From a bacterium (GTDB lineage: Bacteria > Patescibacteriota > Minisyncoccia > Minisyncoccales > CG1-02-41-26), in assembly GCA_021163625.1 (NCBI GenBank), contig JAGGTS010000061.1, positions 1 to 7,069 of the forward strand: a stretch of 7,069 bases of DNA, given 5' to 3'. The position numbers were made by a program, and so were the translations under genes. The notes below the pieces were generated by a model. It was not told the origin of the DNA. It worked only from the letters and a program-made list of their open reading frames with translations, and did not search any database. This document shows positions 4,503-7,069 of the stretch, piece after piece. How positions within the stretch are numbered: position 1 is the stretch's first letter; the number at the start of each line of letters is the position of its first letter.

Positions 4503-5263
4503 TAATGCTTAGCACTGCCTATATAGGAACAATAATCACAGTCAGGGTTAGGTTCTGGGATTCTGTCGCTTTGCAGGGATTGGTAAATCTCAAAAATAGT
4601 TTTCTCAATCCAAGAGTCGTCGCCCTCATAGGCAATTAAAGTAACTTCAAATTCTAATTTGCCGTCAAATGCTTTTTTGTCTTTTTTGCCATTGCAGTAA
4701 ACAAAATAACCAGTATTTGAAACTTTATAACCGTTTTTGCGCAACAGCCACTGGTAAACCTCTATTTGCCTTTTATAGCTTTTATGCCAATCTTGGTCTA
4801 ATTTAGTGATTTCCCCGTTCTTTGAAGTTGCTTTGTAGTCTACAACAATATACTCTCCTTTAGGATTTTGCCAGATATCATCTATGGCGCCTGTGATTAA
4901 AAAATTTGTTTCTTTGTGCAAGTATTGGATGCCAGTAAAATTATCCCGCCAAATATTCAAATCCTTATGGCCAATTGGTATAGCATCAATGCCGTATTTT
5001 TCCATTAAAGGATGCCTTTTGCCTTGGGCGCGGTAAATGTCAAACTCCTGCTTTAAAAGAGCGTCAACAGCGCTGTTTAAAGAAAAAGGGAAACCCGGCG
5101 GCCTGCTTATTCCCAGCCTTCGGTCAAGATAAAAGCAACGTTTGCATTCCAAAAATAAGTCTATTTTTGAGCGGGATAGCTTAAATGGAATCCCCGACTT
5201 AGGGCTGTTTAATTGGGGGTCATATAAGCCTGTTTTTCTTTGAGATATATAATATTTAGACAT
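4496..5263 (-). CDS. PD-(D/E)XK nuclease, RecB/Cas4-like (255 aa)
   Basis: Stand-alone nuclease of the RecB/Cas4-like PD-(D/E)XK superfamily, expected to cut DNA with Mg2+. The catalytic signature is readable: D128 or D129 in ITGAIDDIW, D142 and K144 in VVDYKAT, and the RecB-type Q166-x3-Y170 (QIEVY). The N-terminal SRSKIDLFLECKRCFYL segment (S30 to L46) is the usual entry motif of the family. Cysteine pairs C40/C43 and C242/C245 flank the nuclease core; in Cas4 and AddB, cysteines near both ends hold a 4Fe-4S cluster, so a metal site is plausible, although those families use one plus three rather than two plus two. No cas genes are nearby. The ATG lies three bases after the ychF stop, so translation is probably coupled. 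Role in repair or defence is open. Confidence 0.85.
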   Translation of the reverse strand: MSKYYISQRKTGLYDPQLNSPKSGIPFKLSRSKIDLFLECKRCFYLDRRLGISRPPGFPFSLNSAVDALLKQEFDIYRAQGKRHPLMEKYGIDAIPIGHKDLNIWRDNFTGIQYLHKETNFLITGAIDDIWQNPKGEYIVVDYKATSKNGEITKLDQDWHKSYKRQIEVYQWLLRKNGYKVSNTGYFVYCNGKKDKKAFDGKLEFEVTLIAYEGDDSWIEKTIFEIYQSLQSDRIPEPNPDCDYCSYIGSAKHYY

Positions 5264-5266
5264 TGT

Positions 5267-6334
5267 TTAAACACTGCTCTTTATTTCAAGCACATCGCCG
5301 TCTGAAACCACATAATCCTTTCCTTCGGTTCTTATTAACCCTTTCTCCCGCGCTTTTGCAAAACTGCCAGCGGCTAATAAATCCTGCCATCCAATGACTT
5401 CTGCTTTTATAAAATATTTTTCAAAATCGCTGTGGATTACTCCTCCTGCCTGGGGGGCCCTTGCCCCTCTCTTTACCGTCCAAGCTTTGGTCTCGTCCGG
5501 ACCGGTCGTCAAAAATGTTATCAAGTCAAGAAGCTTATAAGATTCTTTTATTAGAATATCAAGTTTTAGCTGCAAAGGCAAGCCGAATTCCTTTTTTTCT
5601 TCATCATTTAAGGTAGAAGCGTCAAACTCAGTTAGCACATCAATAATTAAAAGGCGCCAGCCATTTTCTTTAAAAGTATTGATAACGCCTTCTGGAATTT
5701 CTTCTTCTTTCCCGTTTAATAAATAAATTCTTGGTTTCATTGTCAGCAATTGATAACTGTTTAATGTTGCCCTTTCTTCAGGGGCGAAATCTCTGCTTGA
5801 TAAAATAAAGCCCTCCTCTAAAAGGGATTTTGCCTTTTTTAAAATCTCTGCCTCTTTGGCTGCCTTTTTATCGCCTGATTTTATTTCTTTTTGCAGGGAA
5901 GAAATCCTTTTTTCTATTGTTTCTAAATCCTTTAAAGCCATTTCTGTATCTAAAATTTCTTTTTCTTTTAAAATGTCTATTTCTGGTTGGATGTTTACAA
6001 TCTTATTATTTAAAAAAGCCCTAAGGACATAAACAATCGCGTCAACATTTCTTATATGCGATAAAAATTGGTTTCCAAGCCCTTCTCCCTTATGAGCGTT
6101 CTTTACCAAACCAGCAATATCAACAAATTCAATTGTAGTAAAAATTTTCTTTTTTGAACGGGAAAGCCGAGCAAGCTTTTCCACTCGCTCATCTGGCACT
6201 GCAACGACGCCGATATTTGGATCTATGGTACAAAAGGGATAATTTTCCCTTGGCACTTGCTTTTTTGTAATAGCCTGAAATAAAGTTGACTTACCAACAT
6301 TTGGCAAGCCAACTATTCCAATAGATAAAGACAT
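5267..6334 (-). CDS. ychF: Ribosome-binding ATPase YchF (355 aa)
   Basis: Obg-family P-loop protein that binds ribosomes and prefers ATP to GTP (YchF/OLA1). Order of parts: P-loop GLPNVGKST (9-17), the conserved YPFCTIDPN with C35, G3 motif DIAGL (72-76) followed by KNAHKGEGLGNQFL, a charged coiled-coil insertion (about 125-195), and a C-terminal TGS domain with the bacterial signature GARAPQAGGVIHSDFEKYFI. The G4 position reads LNGKEEE rather than NKxD, which agrees with relaxed guanine specificity. The ATG at 6332-6334 is chosen because it yields the standard MSLSIGIVGLP start; a TTG at 6361 in the same frame would add nine unlikely residues. A GATAAT lies seven bases before the ATG, but no -35 box is visible. 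It is followed immediately by the nuclease gene. Confidence 0.97.
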   Translation of the reverse strand: MSLSIGIVGLPNVGKSTLFQAITKKQVPRENYPFCTIDPNIGVVAVPDERVEKLARLSRSKKKIFTTIEFVDIAGLVKNAHKGEGLGNQFLSHIRNVDAIVYVLRAFLNNKIVNIQPEIDILKEKEILDTEMALKDLETIEKRISSLQKEIKSGDKKAAKEAEILKKAKSLLEEGFILSSRDFAPEERATLNSYQLLTMKPRIYLLNGKEEEIPEGVINTFKENGWRLLIIDVLTEFDASTLNDEEKKEFGLPLQLKLDILIKESYKLLDLITFLTTGPDETKAWTVKRGARAPQAGGVIHSDFEKYFIKAEVIGWQDLLAAGSFAKAREKGLIRTEGKDYVVSDGDVLEIKSSV

Positions 6335-6396
6335 ATTTCTAATTATCCAAAAAAAACGCAAATAATAACTATCCCAATTTCAAAAGAATATTTTAT

Positions 6397-6660
6397 CTAT
6401 TCCTGAACTTCTTCTTCTAAATATTTTTTCTCATCGTCTAAAACTTTATTTGCTAATTCCTCGTCCTGCGTTTTTAGCAGTTTTTCCTTGTTCTCCAAAT
6501 TTTCGGTTAAAAAATATAAATATTTCTTGTCTAACTCTAAAACTTCCACTAAATTTGAAATGTCTTCTTGGGTTAAACAGGGAACAACTTTATGCCATTT
6601 GCCTTTCTGTTCTTCTGAAAGGTCGGATGCTTCTATTATATTTTTCAATTTGCTTTCCAT
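6397..6660 (-). CDS. Small acidic helical protein of unknown function (87 aa)
   Basis: An 87-residue soluble protein, mostly helical and acidic, rich in Glu, Lys and Leu, with one Cys (C28) and a run of charged residues at the C-terminus. The DLSEEQKGKWHKVVPCLTQE segment followed by a leucine-rich helix resembles small CPR proteins I have seen annotated as hypothetical; no function is known to me. There is no Shine-Dalgarno. The promoter just upstream predicts a nearly leaderless mRNA. It is probably the first gene of the unit that includes ychF 62 bp downstream. Its coding nature is supported by the good promoter, by its ending shortly before ychF, and by the protein-like composition. Confidence 0.7.
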   Translation of the reverse strand: MESKLKNIIEASDLSEEQKGKWHKVVPCLTQEDISNLVEVLELDKKYLYFLTENLENKEKLLKTQDEELANKVLDDEKKYLEEEVQE

Positions 6661-6671
6661 ATTGGTATTAA

Positions 6672-6700
6672 GTTATATTAATTTTATTTTTTAGAATCAA
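6672..6700 (-). promoter_or_regulatory. Promoter for the 6397-6660 gene and probably the ychF operon
   Basis: TTGATT (6700-6695, four of six) is separated by exactly 17 bp from TATAAC (6677-6672, five of six). Only 11 bases lie between the -10 box and the ATG at 6660, giving a predicted leader of about four bases. It starts a few bases after the stop of the preceding gene (6709-6707). Confidence 0.55.
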
Positions 6701-6706
6701 CGCGGG

Positions 6707-7069
6707 TTATGGCTTATAGGGCTTATATTGATTAGCCGGAGGAGTCATAGTTGAATAGTCAAGAATCATTTGTTCCATCTCTTGGATGCCAGGATAGTTT
6801 GACATATCCTTGGAAAATTCATTCCATTCCTTAATATCTACCTTCCCGTCCTTGTTGCCATATTCCTGGTCAATAAATTTATTTACATTCTTTTCCAAAA
6901 CCTTTAAAGCTGCAGAAATGTCCTTTGCGTTTATTTGGCCTTCTATATCGCCTGTCTTGCCAAGCTTTAATTCAAGGGCGAATCTGTTAATAATAGTTTT
7001 TGCCACAATCTTTTTGTAATAATCGTTCATAGCCTTATTCTTAACCCCTTGGTCAGGAATATTCTTCAG
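6707..7069 (-). CDS. Protein with two EF-hand-like loops, 5' end outside window (partial)
   Basis: The frame is open from the TAA at 6709-6707 to the right window edge. The ATG at 7028-7030 gives 107 residues, but 13 further open codons of protein-like sequence (LKNIPDQGVKNKA) precede it, so the true start probably lies outside. Counting from that ATG, two EF-hand-like 12-residue loops are visible. Residues 26-37 (TGDIEGQINAKD) have D, E, G, I and a final D at positions 3, 5, 6, 8 and 12. Residues 57-68 (YGNKDGKVDIKE) have N, D, G, V and the final E. They are 31 residues apart with helix between, as in a paired EF-hand. Both lack Asp at position 1 (T and Y instead), so calcium binding may be weak or lost. 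The C-terminus is Pro/Tyr-rich. Confidence 0.7.
   Translation of the reverse strand: MKNIPDQGVKNKAMNDYYKKIVAKTIINRFALELKLGKTGDIEGQINAKDISAALKVLEKNVNKFIDQEYGNKDGKVDIKEWNEFSKDMSNYPGIQEMEQMILDYSTMTPPANQYKPYKP

Noticed and set aside
6335..6361. TTG start that would lengthen YchF by nine residues
   Set aside because: The ATG at 6334 gives the standard YchF N-terminus just before the P-loop; the extra residues have no counterpart in the family.
1..7069. CRISPR array, tRNA, rRNA, insertion sequence or toxin-antitoxin pair
   Set aside because: I looked on both strands and found no regular spaced repeats, no tRNA-like cloverleaf, no transposase motif and no recognisable toxin or antitoxin family.

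Overview
The window is AT-rich, gene-dense DNA. It most likely comes from a bacterium of the Candidate Phyla Radiation (Patescibacteria, Parcubacteria-like). This is an inference from four things: a bacterial-type YchF; a short single-RRM RNA-binding protein; a DhnA/FbaB-type (archaeal-type) class I aldolase; and many small membrane or secreted proteins of unknown function. Shine-Dalgarno sequences are mostly weak or absent. No rRNA, tRNA, CRISPR array, transposase or phage gene was found.

Layout. Everything except the first 173 bases is encoded on the minus strand, so it reads from right to left. At the right edge is the 3' part of a gene with two EF-hand-like loops (6707-7069, cut by the window). 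Next comes a probable operon from one clear promoter: a small acidic helical protein (6397-6660), the translation ATPase ychF (5267-6334), a RecB/Cas4-like PD-(D/E)XK nuclease three bases behind it (4496-5263), and a coiled-coil protein (3943-4449). A 225-bp gap holds an AT-rich inverted repeat and the promoter of the aldolase (2785-3717). Then come a two-TM membrane protein (2261-2740) with its own promoter, and a two-gene cell-surface unit: a membrane-anchored acidic protein (1748-2185) and a secreted coiled-coil protein (761-1708). The last minus-strand gene is an 87-residue RRM protein (272-535). Its consensus promoter starts a leader of about 183 nt that begins with a hairpin.

The most unusual structure is at the left edge. 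Positions 1-222 are the near-perfect inverted copy of 223-444. Two copies of the RRM gene therefore face each other tail to tail around a bidirectional terminator, with only five mismatched pairs (plus the central A/A). All five are transitions, and all three in coding sequence are synonymous. That pattern fits a real, recently duplicated or gene-converted pair better than simple fold-back copying, but a chimeric assembly joining two strains cannot be excluded from the sequence alone.

A second theme is expression architecture. Three genes have a promoter whose -10 box lies only 11-15 nt before the ATG, which predicts almost leaderless mRNAs without a Shine-Dalgarno. The RRM gene instead has a long structured leader. 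The secreted coiled-coil gene has a perfect Shine-Dalgarno placed in front of a six-codon GTG mini-ORF rather than its own ATG.
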